DNA of 64,000 nucleotides from Hawksworthiomyces lignivorus (lineage: Eukaryota > Ascomycota > Sordariomycetes > Ophiostomatales > Ophiostomataceae). Position numbers and translations under genes: made by a program. The notes below the pieces were generated by a model, which saw only the letters and a list, made by a program, of their open reading frames with translations, searched no databases and was not told the DNA's origin. The stretch is from the NCBI GenBank assembly GCA_002917075.1, contig NTMA01000055.1:62001-126000 (forward strand), given 5' to 3'. Numbering within the stretch: position 1 is the stretch's first letter; each line of letters starts with the position of its first letter. Below are positions 34,057-45,632 of the stretch, piece by piece.

Positions 34057-34891
34057 TGTTTGAGCCTAAGTTGGCAAACCGGCGTAACAGAAATGGCGTT
34101 TCTTGTGAGGAGGTAGCTATGACAATCTTAAAATAAAGTTGATATAAATTCGGTGGAAGACAACTTAACATAGCGGAGTAATAATAAATGACATAAATAG
34201 TAATAAGTAAAGCGAATCGAATCAACATACAGGAGTGATTCAAAATGGATGCTAGTAACGAGACTAATTGTAGGAGTAGTTTCCAATCCAGGCACCAAAC
34301 TCTGGTTATGGCAGGCTTGCCCCTGTAATATTTCTACATCAAGCCATACATTGATACTAGAAAGCAGATTGTATAAGCAACAGATGCAGATACCCACAGA
34401 AGCTGTAATTTACTATTCAAGACGGAATAAGACACTGCGAATGCACCCGGTGCGTTTTTTGACAGTGGCGAATGAAAAGAACCGGCACGCTATATCCGAA
34501 CAGAGCTGTACCTTCCACGGGAAATAACTTGCCGTGGGAAATGAAAATCGAGGACTCGTACTAGGTTAGTGCCAAGCCCACTACAAGCACTAAAAAATAG
34601 CTATTGCTAGATGGGCAATAGTTCATACCATCAGGACGCCAAGTCTTGGATAGGACGGCCAGGCTGCATGAGGGGTTTAGAAGCTGTGACCCAAGAGAAA
34701 CGCTGGCATATCCTGAGAGGTCTTCATTCTTTGTGAAACTACATGTATAGTTAGCTCTTCCATAGCCCAGAAAATACGAAAGGCGTTGCGATGCATATTT
34801 GACGAAACGTAAAAGTGTCCCTTGATACTGTGAACTAGCCTTGCAGCATACCTGTCAAGGAAGAAGCGAGGAGAAAAGATCACATTCAACA
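34057..34891. promoter_or_regulatory. Divergent promoter: carrier / carboxylesterase
   Basis: 835 bp. Contains an inverted repeat CCACGG / CCGTGG at 34515-34537 with an 11-bp spacer, which also reads as CGG-N11-CCG. A CGG-N10-CCG lies about 30 bp upstream. Confidence 0.4.
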
Positions 34892-36983
34892 ATGACAAAA
34901 CATCAGAGTTGGGGAAGCTCGTCCCATGATGTTAGGGAAACTATCATTCACTTCGAAACTCCTATCGGATCTATGCAGGTGTGCTGGGAAGCAACTGCAT
35001 ACAACTCTAGATCTGTTGATAATGCCGTTTCTTTGGAGGATGGCATCCTAAAATGTTATAATGTCCAGTACGCCCAAATACCCTACCGTTGGGCTGCACC
35101 TCGCAGAATCGCCCAGCCTTGGCTTGGCTTACGAGACTGTACCCAATTTGGGCCAGGTTGCCCCCAGATAGGCCGTCCACTGTTTGACGTCGACGATGTT
35201 CCTATGTTTGGGCGACTAGGAAAGGATGCGTCTAGCAGTGAAAGCATGGCGATACGCCCCGAATTCGAAGATGAGTTCAATTGTCTAAATCTTAACATAT
35301 ATGCGCCAGCGGCGAGAGATGCAACCAAGGCAAAAAATATTATTCTTTCATTTCCTCTTTTGCCAGTGTTTGTTTGGGTTCACGGTGGCTCGTACCAAGT
35401 TGGATCCGGATCCGTAGATGCTTACGACGGAACAAATTTAGTTCAGAGAAGCATCAAGATAGGATCACCTGCTGTGGTTGTGACGATTAATTACCGACTT
35501 GGAGTTTTGGGCTTCCTGCATTCAAAGGAACTTGCGGTAGATGCAGCGAGACAGCTGGATGTGCCTCCCACGTTTCGGTCGACGGCTAACTTGGGGCTTA
35601 TCGACGTCAAGTATGCGTTTGACTGGGTAAGTAGTGTGGCTGATAATTCTAAGACTTTTACGACCTTTCTGTTGTAGCTAATTCTTAATCGTCCTTCTGT
35701 AAGATAAAAGAAAATATTAAACATTTCGGTGGTGATCCTGATAGCATTACCGCCATAGGGGAATCAGCTGGCGCTGGTACGTCTTTCTTTCTTTCTTGTT
35801 TTCTTTTTTTTTTTTTTTTTTTTTTTTGCTCTGTGCTCAAAATCACTGAATATATTGTCGGCAGGAATTATCCATCACCTGAGCTTGGTTCCACAGCTCT
35901 ACATCCACATTCCACGCATTGTTTTATCATCATCTACGTGCATGTCCATTCAACTTATGCGGCCAGCTGAAGCTCAGCTGAGTTTTGATGCCATTTGCCG
36001 TAAATTTGGCATTACTTCCCCAGGCTCTTCTGTAGAGCAACTGCGTGGTATAACCGTCGATAAGTTGGTCGAAGAGACCTGGTTTATGAGCAGCGCATAT
36101 CGGCCGATCTGGGATGATATTACTATTACTATTGATCCACGCCAAGCAATACTTCAACCCGAACTCTGGGACAAGTCTCTAAAATCAATAATTCTAGGTG
36201 CTTGTCAAAATGAGGTGAGACATTTGCATGAACCTGGTTATTCTCTTCTGGTGACTACACATTGTGTGTGAATTCGTCATTAAGGAAAATACTAACGGAG
36301 CACTTCTTTTCACAAAGCCATGGATACGCGAAGCAGCTGCCATTGCAAGCAATAAGAAACATGACATTCGTCGCATCATAGACGGTCGCATCCCAGAGAA
36401 CAATCTTCGACAACGGGCTGCCCTCCTATATGGTGATTCTCGTGCCTTCGTGGGCTACCAGACTCACCCAGATATGAATGTTTCTGAGCAACACTGGTGT
36501 GCAATGGCCTTAGAAGGACACTGTCGCTATAATGTACCGGCGGTCCTTTTCTCGAGATCTTTTATCTCTAGAAACACTAAGAAGTATACCATGTACCGCT
36601 ACGTTTTTGGCTACTCTACGTCTCATTGGCCAAAAATGTGGCCTGTTACACACACAGCCGATATTTTGCCAATATTCCTTCATCGCAGCCTTAACAATAA
36701 AGATCGCAGCGTAGCAGAGACGTTAGCAGACCGTTTGCTTTTGTTCGCGGCAGGTGGAGAGATGAATAAAACCGAAACCGAACAGATGTTAGCCCCCTGG
36801 TTGCCGTATACGGCGAATGAAAGACGACTCAATGTTCTGGGACTTGACGCTGCTTGGCGAATTATAGATGAAAATAGTGCAAGCGTTTTCGACCTAACAG
36901 AGCAACATGTCCGGTTCTGGGAAGACGTACTGAGGGCCATTATTGCAACAGACCGCAAAGGTTGGAAGGAGATGGCGCGGTAA
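34892..36983 (+). CDS. Type-B carboxylesterase, 618 aa
   Basis: Exons 34892-35626, 35704-35776, 35865-36214 and 36285-36983. Alpha/beta hydrolase of the cholinesterase-like class: CLNLNIYAP, the oxyanion motif VWVHGGSYQVGSGS, NYRLGVLGFL, and the nucleophile elbow IGESAGAG with Ser266, split by an intron in the following Gly codon. A late His in HTADILPIF probably completes the triad. Family members hydrolyse esters or lactones. No signal peptide is evident, so it is probably cytosolic. The second intron (35777-35864) contains a 24-nt T-run. It could act on esters made by the BVMOs further downstream, but it lies outside their shared-motif block. Confidence 0.88.
35804..35827. repeat. Poly-T run inside an esterase intron
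   Basis: About 24 consecutive T within the intron at 35777-35864, directly after a CTTT-rich stretch. A likely slippage-prone microsatellite; its exact length depends on sequencing accuracy. Confidence 0.8.
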
Positions 36984-37525
36984 TCTTATCATGGTGCATG
37001 GTGCAGTATGCCGCAGTGCGGCTGGTATGACGAGCAAGATTTTCTCAGCTCTTTATCATTGTCAGCATGGAAGAAACTAGACACCTTTGTAAACATTCAT
37101 TGAATCTAGCATTCCCAAAAAAAAAAAAAAAATGAAGGCAATTCTGTTCTGTTACCTAGGAAGAACGGTTTATTCTTCATATCGTTCCTATTTTGTCTAT
37201 GGACATGTCTGGAGCACACTTATGGCATGCACTTCGCAGGCAACAGTATACAACGTAATAAGAACACTACGGAAAAAAGTGCAATACTAACATATCTTAT
37301 TGCAACTGGGGTGCATTAATAAAATCATCTGCAGCGAAGATGCAGTCAACGTTAGAGTCCGCTGTGGAGGTAAAAGTAGCATCTGCCGCCGAGTTGGATG
37401 CAAAAAATTCAAGTAGAAGAGGCGGAAGAGTCGGCGGTTCAGTATTAAGCTGGTCATTATTGTTAATATTATCAACGTTGCGAATAAAAAGACCAACGTC
37501 TTTATTATCGGCTACCACTGCCTCT
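36984..37525. other. Convergent 3' region with possible displaced regulator tail
   Basis: 542 bp. Contains an A-run at about 37117-37131. At 37297-37533 (minus) an open frame of 78 codons reads like an acidic, Asn/Asp/Ala-rich C-terminal tail (FAADDFINA). It is out of frame with, and overlaps by 8 nt, the end of the Zn2Cys6 gene upstream; see that entry. Confidence 0.45.
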
Positions 37526-39367
37526 TCATTCACTTGTCAACATCGCTCGCTGGATACAGGGCGGAGTGTATTGCAAAGCTTCGACAGATAGATAGGTGCG
37601 TAAAGCGGCCTGCCAACGGGTCAGGTCGCGTAGAAGAGATACAGCTGGGGTTAAAGGGCCGGAATAATTAATTCGCATAACCTCAGGCATTGTATTCGCA
37701 CGACCTAAGAGAAGTGTCAAGCGGCCGGCGCAGTCAGCGTAACCAGGGAACAGTTGGTGTGCACCGCCAAGGCCACCTAGCACGCTCTCTCGCGGGAGTT
37801 GCTCTGTCACGTGCCGTGAACTGCTGATGGCACTTAGTCGGTCGTGTAACGATACCTGTAACTGCTCGAATGCGTACAATGTCCACCATATTATTTTACG
37901 CATCTTACGAACGAGCGGTATTGCTGTTACTGTATCAATACGGGGTCGGTGGAGTCCTATAGCATAACCCAGCCGCAGTGCTGCTCCTGTCAACGTCCAA
38001 CATACATCGCGCGAGCTGATATTATGCAAGTGCAGGCTAGCTAGAATCAAGGCATGAATCGAAGCAAGGCTCGTTGTGAACAGAACTGTAGGAAGAAGTG
38101 CTTCAATCAATGACCACAGCAGTAGCTCTTCTTCATTATCCTCAACTTTATCGCCATTAGTCTTGTCTCTTTCATCACGACCTATGCAACCGTTGTTTTC
38201 TTCGTTATTCAAACCCACCCCGTCGATGTGTCGACGACCCAGGATTAGCACACCGTATAAACAGCAAAGCCAAACGCTGTCAGTGGCATTAGGTGCCTGT
38301 AGCCAAGTCCCCACGCCTTCAAGGAATAAGGCTTCATGAAGCACTGGAAGGCCAACATTGACAAATTCGAAAAAAGCATGGACTATGGCAAACACATCAG
38401 CTGGTGGCCATGCTAGCTGAAAACTCTCATATTGAATGATCGTCATTGCTCCAGTCGTACTCCCTGCAGTGATTAGCTGATGAGGCTGGGTTTGGTTAGC
38501 TGATCTATCGCCACGATTAGTTGTTCGGTGAAGGTGCTCTAGAAGCGGCTCGCTGATTACTGTTGTTGAGGTCGCAGATGCTGGTAGTACGCTATTATGT
38601 CGCATCTCTTTTCTATGAGCTGGATTTGGACCAAAAAGTTGCACTTGGCCAGCGTTTGCTTGATGGTGGTTACCAACTAGTTTTTGAAGGTGTATCAGGA
38701 AGTAGTATGAGCTCGCCAGGCCAATATATTGACTCTGGCCTTGGCGATCGTGTACCAATGGTTCGTCACTGCCATCAACACCAATAGCAACTGACGAGGA
38801 AGAGGAAGTGGATGTTGTTGAAGATAACGATGACGGCGAGGGTACGATGATGGGTGAGAGGGACGAAGATAGTTTAAAAGAGGTAACGGGCAGTGTCCTT
38901 TGCGATGTAGTTTGTTCACATGTTGACAAAGCCAAGGTATTTGGCGTAGCTATTTCGTTGATGCCATCCGCTGTGCAGGAAGTTCCTTGCCGAGTCGATA
39001 CCGGTATGTCCAACTCCTGCCCAATGGGCTGCAGACTCTCTAGGCTGCTGACATCGGCCCCGGGAAGCAAGCCTTTAATAAGCTCTTCCATTGCCTCCAT
39101 GCGTGCGCTATAAGCGTCTACCAGTACTCCAGCCGCTGCCGCTGCCGCTGCCGCGGCAGCAGTAGCGGGTTGTACACGAGGCTTACGTGGTTTCGTAACG
39201 ATGCAGTCATAATCGTATTTGATACAATGGTAGCATCGATCCATCCCAGCCAACCGGAGACATTTGTGTTTGCGAATTTTGCATCGATCGCAACTATTTT
39301 CTGTGCGCTGCCTTAGCTCGGTCGGAACCCGGCGGCTCTTTCGATTCGTCGTAGCCATTGAGCTCAT
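37526..39367 (-). CDS. Zn2Cys6 transcription factor, probably C-terminally truncated, 613 aa
   Basis: Intronless frame from the ATG at 39367. Zinc cluster C-x2-C-x6-C-x8-C-x2-C-x6-C (CDRCKIRKHKC ... CYHCIKYDYDC), then a run of 10 Ala, a Ser-rich linker, and a fungal_trans region from HAFFEFVNVGLPVLHEALF to WWTLYAFEQLQVSLHDR. The frame stops straight after TPPCIQRAMLTSE. In relatives this position continues into a helix of the LHxQYHYT type and a further 200 or more residues. An out-of-frame tail-like ORF follows at once, so an internal deletion with frameshift is the simplest reading. DNA binding may persist while activation is altered. A correct but unusually short protein cannot be excluded. 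Confidence 0.75.
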   Translation of the reverse strand: MSSMATTNRKSRRVPTELRQRTENSCDRCKIRKHKCLRLAGMDRCYHCIKYDYDCIVTKPRKPRVQPATAAAAAAAAAAGVLVDAYSARMEAMEELIKGLLPGADVSSLESLQPIGQELDIPVSTRQGTSCTADGINEIATPNTLALSTCEQTTSQRTLPVTSFKLSSSLSPIIVPSPSSLSSTTSTSSSSSVAIGVDGSDEPLVHDRQGQSQYIGLASSYYFLIHLQKLVGNHHQANAGQVQLFGPNPAHRKEMRHNSVLPASATSTTVISEPLLEHLHRTTNRGDRSANQTQPHQLITAGSTTGAMTIIQYESFQLAWPPADVFAIVHAFFEFVNVGLPVLHEALFLEGVGTWLQAPNATDSVWLCCLYGVLILGRRHIDGVGLNNEENNGCIGRDERDKTNGDKVEDNEEELLLWSLIEALLPTVLFTTSLASIHALILASLHLHNISSRDVCWTLTGAALRLGYAIGLHRPRIDTVTAIPLVRKMRKIIWWTLYAFEQLQVSLHDRLSAISSSRHVTEQLPRESVLGGLGGAHQLFPGYADCAGRLTLLLGRANTMPEVMRINYSGPLTPAVSLLRDLTRWQAALRTYLSVEALQYTPPCIQRAMLTSE

Positions 39368-42300
39368 CTTGGATTTGTCCTAAACTAGAAGATACTCAAA
39401 GATGCTATTAGTGGTGGTGTGTTGATGATGGCAGGTACAAACCTCCGGAGAGGAGGAATCTGCCGTTTATTACACAGCTTCTAGAAAAGACTACAGATGT
39501 CGTAAGAAAGAAAACTGAATACACAGCCTTAGATCGGTCGCCTGGCTGCCCGTTTATTCTCCACTCAACCCCTCTCGCAACGCGGGTTGCCAACTAACCC
39601 GCGTCTCCACAATTTACGCCAAGGACGGTGTTGAGTTGTAAGGTACTGTTCCATGTGTCCAAGGGGATTAATCCTTTTTGTACTGGTACAGTGGCTTAGT
39701 GGCATCACTCAACAGACGAGGCTGCAACGCTAATCTTTCATAAAGAACAAATAGATTGCAGAGAAGTTTTGTTGATGCCGAAAACGCTGCTATTACTGAC
39801 GCCCTTAAATAAACCTAGAGGTTCTTAATAGGTGTGGGTTTTCATTAAAAGAAAAACTGTGTGTCCCATCCCTCTCAAGTAATCACGCATACAACTCGGA
39901 AATTATGCATGATAAAGTATTCTTGCAATTCGACTTTATTACAGTCTGGTTATGTGGTTATATGGTCATATTCAGTGTGCATTTGCAAAACTGGTGCAAG
40001 CTGACTCTTAATTTTCAAATCTTCCCTTAGACCAAGTTCAACTGTTGCGTTAATGTTGTATTTGCGAGAACAGAAACCTCTCCGACAAGGTTGATAATAG
40101 CAAAGAGTCACCTAGAATTTTAAGAATAAACTTATGAGTGCAACAAGCCTTACCCATTTGTGTTGACATACGATGGAGCAGAGAACGGATAATAGGCTCT
40201 CTATAAATGGAATGCGCTACGCCAGGTTATGTTAAGAGAAGAGAGGAAAGCTAGATTGCTAGCCACGAGTGACAGCTCTGCCTGCCCTGTTTCTTGTCTA
40301 TATTCTCCATTTTTACGCCGCCGCGATCCACATGTCTAAACCGTAGTTTGTTATTTCGTGTTGACTGGAGAGATTGTCCAGATACATTGATGACTCTAAT
40401 GGCATATTCGGCTATGTCAGGAGTTTATAGTACTACTTTTACTTTTAAAATACAAAAAATCCCGTACAAATAGGAATACTCTTGAAAATATCCAAGCCTT
40501 GCCGTCTTACCATATGTGGACAGCTTTTCAAATTCTTGGGAATGTGTGAGTCAGACCTAGCGTAACTCAGCCTATCAACTTGCGATCCATTTGGTTCAGC
40601 AGGTTCCTTCTCCATCCCTAGAGAAGTATGAATGAGGTGCTGTCCTTGAATAGACCTATTAATTCCATCTATGCTTTGATCATGCTTTGGCTTATATGTA
40701 ATTTTGGCAGCATCGTCTGTATTGCAGATCCTTACAATTGAGCGTTGTTGAATCGGCCGGATGTTCTTACGCTGAAAAGACGAAGGGACTAGCCCTTAAT
40801 AAAGCTCGTGGTAAAGCAATGTCTATTAATATACGATCATTGCAATCGAACATCGCAATTTCCTACTCCTGTAATACAAGATCTTTGAATCCGATTTTGG
40901 CATACGACGTTTCTGTTGCAACGTGTATTTTGAGACAAGTTCTCTGCAAAAATAGACATCACAGAGAGCACGCAGGCGGCGACCAATTAACTTTATTTCA
41001 CACAATGCGTTAGTTTGAAGCTAATGATAGCACCAATGACACTACACTATGCAGCTAACTCGCAAATGGTAAAAGAGATGTTTTTACGAAGATAGCCGAC
41101 AGCCAGACACAACCCTCCGATTCGGAGCAAATGATAGCGATCTGTTTGGAATCGGTCTTCTTATCGTATTGGGCAGGGAGGGTTGACTTGACTGAGCTGC
41201 GAGGTTCTATGGAACGTTGCTTTTTTTTTCCCAGTCATCTATTACGTTTTGTTTGGTGACGCTAAAACTAAAATATGTCATAAAAGATGTCGTCTGGAAC
41301 TTGAATTTTATATCAATAATCCGTCACATTAAAATTCTCGCGGTCTAACTGTATTGTTATTGATAATTATCATAGAGACGGTTAATTACCAGTGATGGAA
41401 AACCCGCATCTTAGTATTTAGAATGCTTCGTGTGTAACAGCATAGCTCTTTCTCAAGTAACAGGATTAACAACACTACTGAGTAAAAAAAAATGTGGGAC
41501 ATAAAACGAACTTATCAAGAATGTTATTCCAGAGTAGCTAGCACATTTCGGGTGTTAACCACCTGCATACTAGGTGTCTATCCTTCTGTCCTTGGCACCT
41601 TGGCGCGGGCCGCCAGACAGTCCGTGCAGTATATCGGCATGTTTCTTAGATACATAGCATTTTCACTTATGTAGTTTAATAATTGTAGATAGTCATGTGG
41701 AAAAGATTTTGAGATGAGTGGGGCATTTGACGAAGCTGGTGCATGCAGAATGTTATTACATTTAGTTAAGGCCTACTGGCTACCGGTTAATTAATTTTCA
41801 AGCCAGTAGCCAATACTAGCCTTTTCTCTACGCATTGCTATGTGACCAACGTTTACGATAAACTTAGTTTATATTAATTCAGAAAATTGGCTATCAGTAT
41901 TATATATAGCTTTAAGCGCGACATGGAAATATTTCATCGGATAATGAATACTTACCTATCTCTACACCGTATGTTGAGTACAGTACATATTTTATTCGCA
42001 TTCGAGACAAGGTTGTGAAAGATGGAACGATTAGAGGCTCACAAACAGTGTGCGACTTAATCTAGTTCCATTAACAATACGAAGAAAGAAAGAAAAGGTA
42101 TCCCTCTTGCAGAACAACATATTTGAAGTTCTAATATGGAAACATGAAAACTTAGTATAGGTAATTAAGGCTTTCACTAGAAAGCAAACATATGCAATCC
42201 GTTTAGTATGCGTTCTCCTGCTATGATGCATTAAGTAGCTGGTGATCAGTTTTGTCATTTTACATGTATTTTACGTACTTTCACCTTGGTAGTCAACAGT

Positions 42301-42683
42301 CAGCTAAAGAAGCATAAGCGCAAATCAATTCCCATATATTCATGTTTCTTTAGCAAAAGTCAATAGAGTTGATCCGTTAACGATTACATATTGAATAATT
42401 TAAAGATGATAAGGACCAGGTTGAAGCTTTGGTTCAATAGCCCTCGATGTTTATTATCTACCCCTCTTTGACCAAATCATAAGATACGAATGTTGCGGGG
42501 TTGGGTAGCAAGAGTGAAGCTATGCAGTGGAGGTAGAATCACTGATCGGAGAGCTGGAGTTGGTGATGGCACCAACGAGTATTATTATTTAGCTCTTTCT
42601 ATCTACAAGGGATATTGTTTTGTTGAATCTTTTGACCAAATAATTCTACGGTTATTTCAAGAGATCACCTAATTTGTTAAGCG
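39368..42683. other. 3.3-kb AT-rich gene-free gap
   Basis: Longest gap without a gene except 59.2-63.1 kb. Frames at 40738-41013, 41492-41674 and 42031-42258 have no family features. Contains an inverted repeat at 41773-41809 (separate entry). No transposase motif seen. It includes both the regulator promoter and the P450 promoter. Confidence 0.5.
41773..41809. repeat. Inverted repeat, 9-bp arms
   Basis: CTACTGGCT at 41773-41781 and its complement AGCCAGTAG at 41801-41809, separated by 19 bp that include ACCGGT and TTAATTAA. It lies 0.9 kb upstream of the P450 start. Function unknown. Confidence 0.6.
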
Positions 42684-44731
42684 ATGTCTGGTGAGGACGT
42701 TATGGATTACAATACACTTTATTCAATTCCGTCAGCTTTTGATCTGTTGGTACGGGGTACCATGGTTGCCTTGTATACGCTGCTGCCGGTACTTCTGGGT
42801 GTTTCGTCCATTGCTATCCTTTTTATATTCTTTATGTCACGTTCTGGGATTGATAAGAAAAAGTATTACTTGCCACCAGGGCCGCCTAGAGAATTCTTTT
42901 GGGGGCACTACCGGAAGATTCCCTTCGTTGCAGCGTTTAAGCAATATGCAGAATGGTCTAGAGAATATGGTACACTTAAAAAAGACCGGCCTCCTGGGGC
43001 AAAGCGAATAGGGAATAAACTGACCGGTTGCAGAATCTGATATTCTCTATTTCGAATCGTTTGGAACAAAATGGATCGTCTTGGACAGTCTTCAGGCGTG
43101 TGTTGATCTTCTCGATAAACGAGGCGCGAATTACTGTGACAGGCCGAATTTTATACTTTTTGAGGAGTAAGACAAGCATGATCCATATTGACCGTTGCTT
43201 TATCAGCACGTATCAGCTAATTCTCCTTATTCTGGTACAGAATGGGATGGGCACCGACTCTAACATGGCTTCGATGGGGTCCGTTGATGCGCACTCATCG
43301 CAAGCATCTACAAACAGCATTTAGCAGCTCGCAAGTTCGTCAGTATCAAGAAATCCAGAAAAAGCAAGCGTTACTTTGTATTGAAAGCATGCTCGAAGAT
43401 TCATCTGAGTGGAATCGTGCCATCAGGAGGTTTGCTGTCGCTATTGTGATGAACATTGCTTTTGGTGTCGACGTCGAAGGACCGAGAAGCCCATGGATTA
43501 AGATTGCCGATGACGCCGCTGATGCAATTAGTAACTCTGGCGCTCCTGCGAGCAGCATTGTTGATCGTTTTCCTGCCAGTACGTTTTTGGAAACATAGAA
43601 ATGCATATTTTTGCTTCATGAATCTATAATAACATTGTGCAGCTCGATATCTCCCTACCTGGCTGCCATTTATGGAACGACTTCGATATGCGCGTAAGTG
43701 GCGATGGGCTATAGAAGCAATTACAAATACGCCGTTCAATTATGCAAAACAGGAAATGGTAGGTCACAGTTCTTTCTAAAAAACAAAAAAATAAAATAAA
43801 GGTACAATGTACTGAAGTGGTAGGGAAACAGAAAGACAAGATAATTCGAAAATGCTTTACCCACGACAAACTAAATGCCTACTATGCAAACGAAGAAAGG
43901 GGCGTCAAAAACGAATTCAGTATGAATGATATTCGGGGCGCTGCTGCTACCATATACATTGCTGGAAATGATACGGTAGGGTTTACTTTATTATGATGTC
44001 TTACATTATCCTAAACAGAATTATGGAAGGTACTAAAGCACCATATCTTCATATAGACTGCAACAACAGTCATACTCTTCGTGCTGTATCTCATGCAGAA
44101 CCCCCGAGTGCAGGCAAAAGCACAAGAAGAAATTGATCATGTCATTGGTGCTGAACGCTTGCCAACTTTTGAAGATATCCCAAATTTGCCTTACTTAAAC
44201 CTCATTCTACAAGAAACATACCGCATGAATCCCTTGTCTCCACTGGGGATTCCTCACGCAGCGATTGAGAATGACGTATATAACGGAATGTTGATTCCTA
44301 AGGGCACCATAGTTTATCAGAATGTATGGTCAATGCATCACAACGAAGATATTTACTCTGAGCCTTTCACCTTCTGGCCCGAACGTTATCTTCCTGAGGA
44401 ACTAGGTGGAAATGCCGAGCCTTTTCCGGTGGGCAACTTTGGGTTTGGTCGGCGTGTCTGCATAGGCAAAGGCCTGGCTGAGAATAGCTTAATGATTATT
44501 CTAGCTAACATGCTTGCTACTGCAAAAATCGATTACCCATCAGACAAAAACGGAGATCGAACTCCATTTGAACCAGAGTGGTCCTTTCGAGGACAGGCGT
44601 AAGTACTCCTCCAAATGTGAAATACAACGTACGTGATATTCTAATGGCTTTCCAGTCGACCACTACCGTTTTCCGCCAGCTTCTCGCCAAGGACGAAGCA
44701 GAAAATGGACTTGCTGAAGAGGTCAGTTTGA
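42684..44731 (+). CDS. Cytochrome P450 monooxygenase, 554 aa
   Basis: Seven exons: 42684-42969, 43034-43166, 43241-43578, 43643-43758, 43802-43975, 44057-44598 and 44656-44731. An N-terminal membrane anchor (about 25-52) is followed by the proline hinge LPPGPP. The I-helix AGNDTT is at 345-350, split by an intron, the K-helix ExxR is Glu402/Arg405 (ETYR), the FWPERYLP region follows, and the heme ligand is Cys484 in FGFGRRVCIG. The C-terminus ends with SPRTKQK, as in many fungal P450s. It is ER-bound and needs a reductase. The sequence style (FFWGHYRKIP, DILYFESFG) is that of O-methylsterigmatocystin-oxidoreductase-like P450s. Substrate unknown. It sits between the block 3 genes and the BVMO block. 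Confidence 0.9.
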
Positions 44732-45632
44732 AAGTTGGATTTAAAATCTTACGTATCTAGGAGGTCTTTCACAAATTTACATAGAAAGTAAAACCTAAGT
44801 AAAACACAAAGAACTAGCGTTTATTACCACTAGTCCTATAAGCTTCCGGCAAGAGGTTACAAGAAATAAAGAATATAAAATTTAAAAAGGCAGTTGATTT
44901 ATTTAAGTTACTATGGTACGCAAAGCTATATAGTCGTTATCGTGGCAACGCCGTATGACACACCAGATTTTAACAAGCTCGTTCTAGAAAGTTTTATTCT
45001 AGAGACAGAGTCTAAGATATCCCTCTCCAATTTAAATCAGTTTCTCATTTTAGTCTGTACCGAAGTTTAAATTTGATCATTTGCATAATTTATTTAGTAA
45101 AAACTTTCACTATATTATGAGCGAGACTGGCTGACCCCTCGACTCAACCTAATTACCAAGACCACCACTACACGCCAACACCTCACGGAAACGCCTCTAT
45201 ATGACTGATCTTGGAGCTTTATCCCTCCTTCTACGCAAAGGTAGCCTTGGCAACCCCCCTAACTACGTCGATAGTAGGAGTCAGAAGTGTAATTGTGGTA
45301 GCCTTGGAGTCGGGTCGGCCTCTGGACTTCGGCCAGAGGCCTTCTTGGTTCTCGACCAATCCGCAACCAATTGACTTCGTTCTTGTCTCCACGAATAGGC
45401 TCTTATCTTATCATACGATATATCTCTTCAGAATGTTTGTATTTAGGCGCCTGTCTACTCTATCTGGTGAAATGGCCCAGAAGTCAGACTCTCCTTTCTA
45501 TGTGGCTCTTGATGGTTAGAGGGGCAGAATAGCTCTAGACGGCTAAATCCTCAACTCTTCTGCCACCTTCGCAGGGGTTTCCCCATCTACAACTCAATAT
45601 CCTCATAAATCGTTTCTAGATAGTACTAAACC
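44732..45632. other. Intergenic region with a GC-rich hairpin
   Basis: 900 bp between convergent 3' ends. About 45120-45600 is noticeably more GC-rich than its AT-rich flanks and contains a perfect 9-bp hairpin (45317-45341). A 102-codon frame at 45211-45519 has no recognisable family. The base-composition step suggests a repeat or insertion remnant, not proven. Confidence 0.4.
45317..45341. repeat. Perfect hairpin, 9-bp stem
   Basis: GGCCTCTGG / CCAGAGGCC with a 7-base loop. Lies in the GC-rich island 3' of the P450 and the SDR. Confidence 0.65.

Noticed and set aside
34892..36983. Carboxylesterase as a member of the N9 regulon
   Set aside because: Its promoter has N10 and N11 CGG repeats but none of the CGGAA-N3-ATTACCG type, so membership is not supported.
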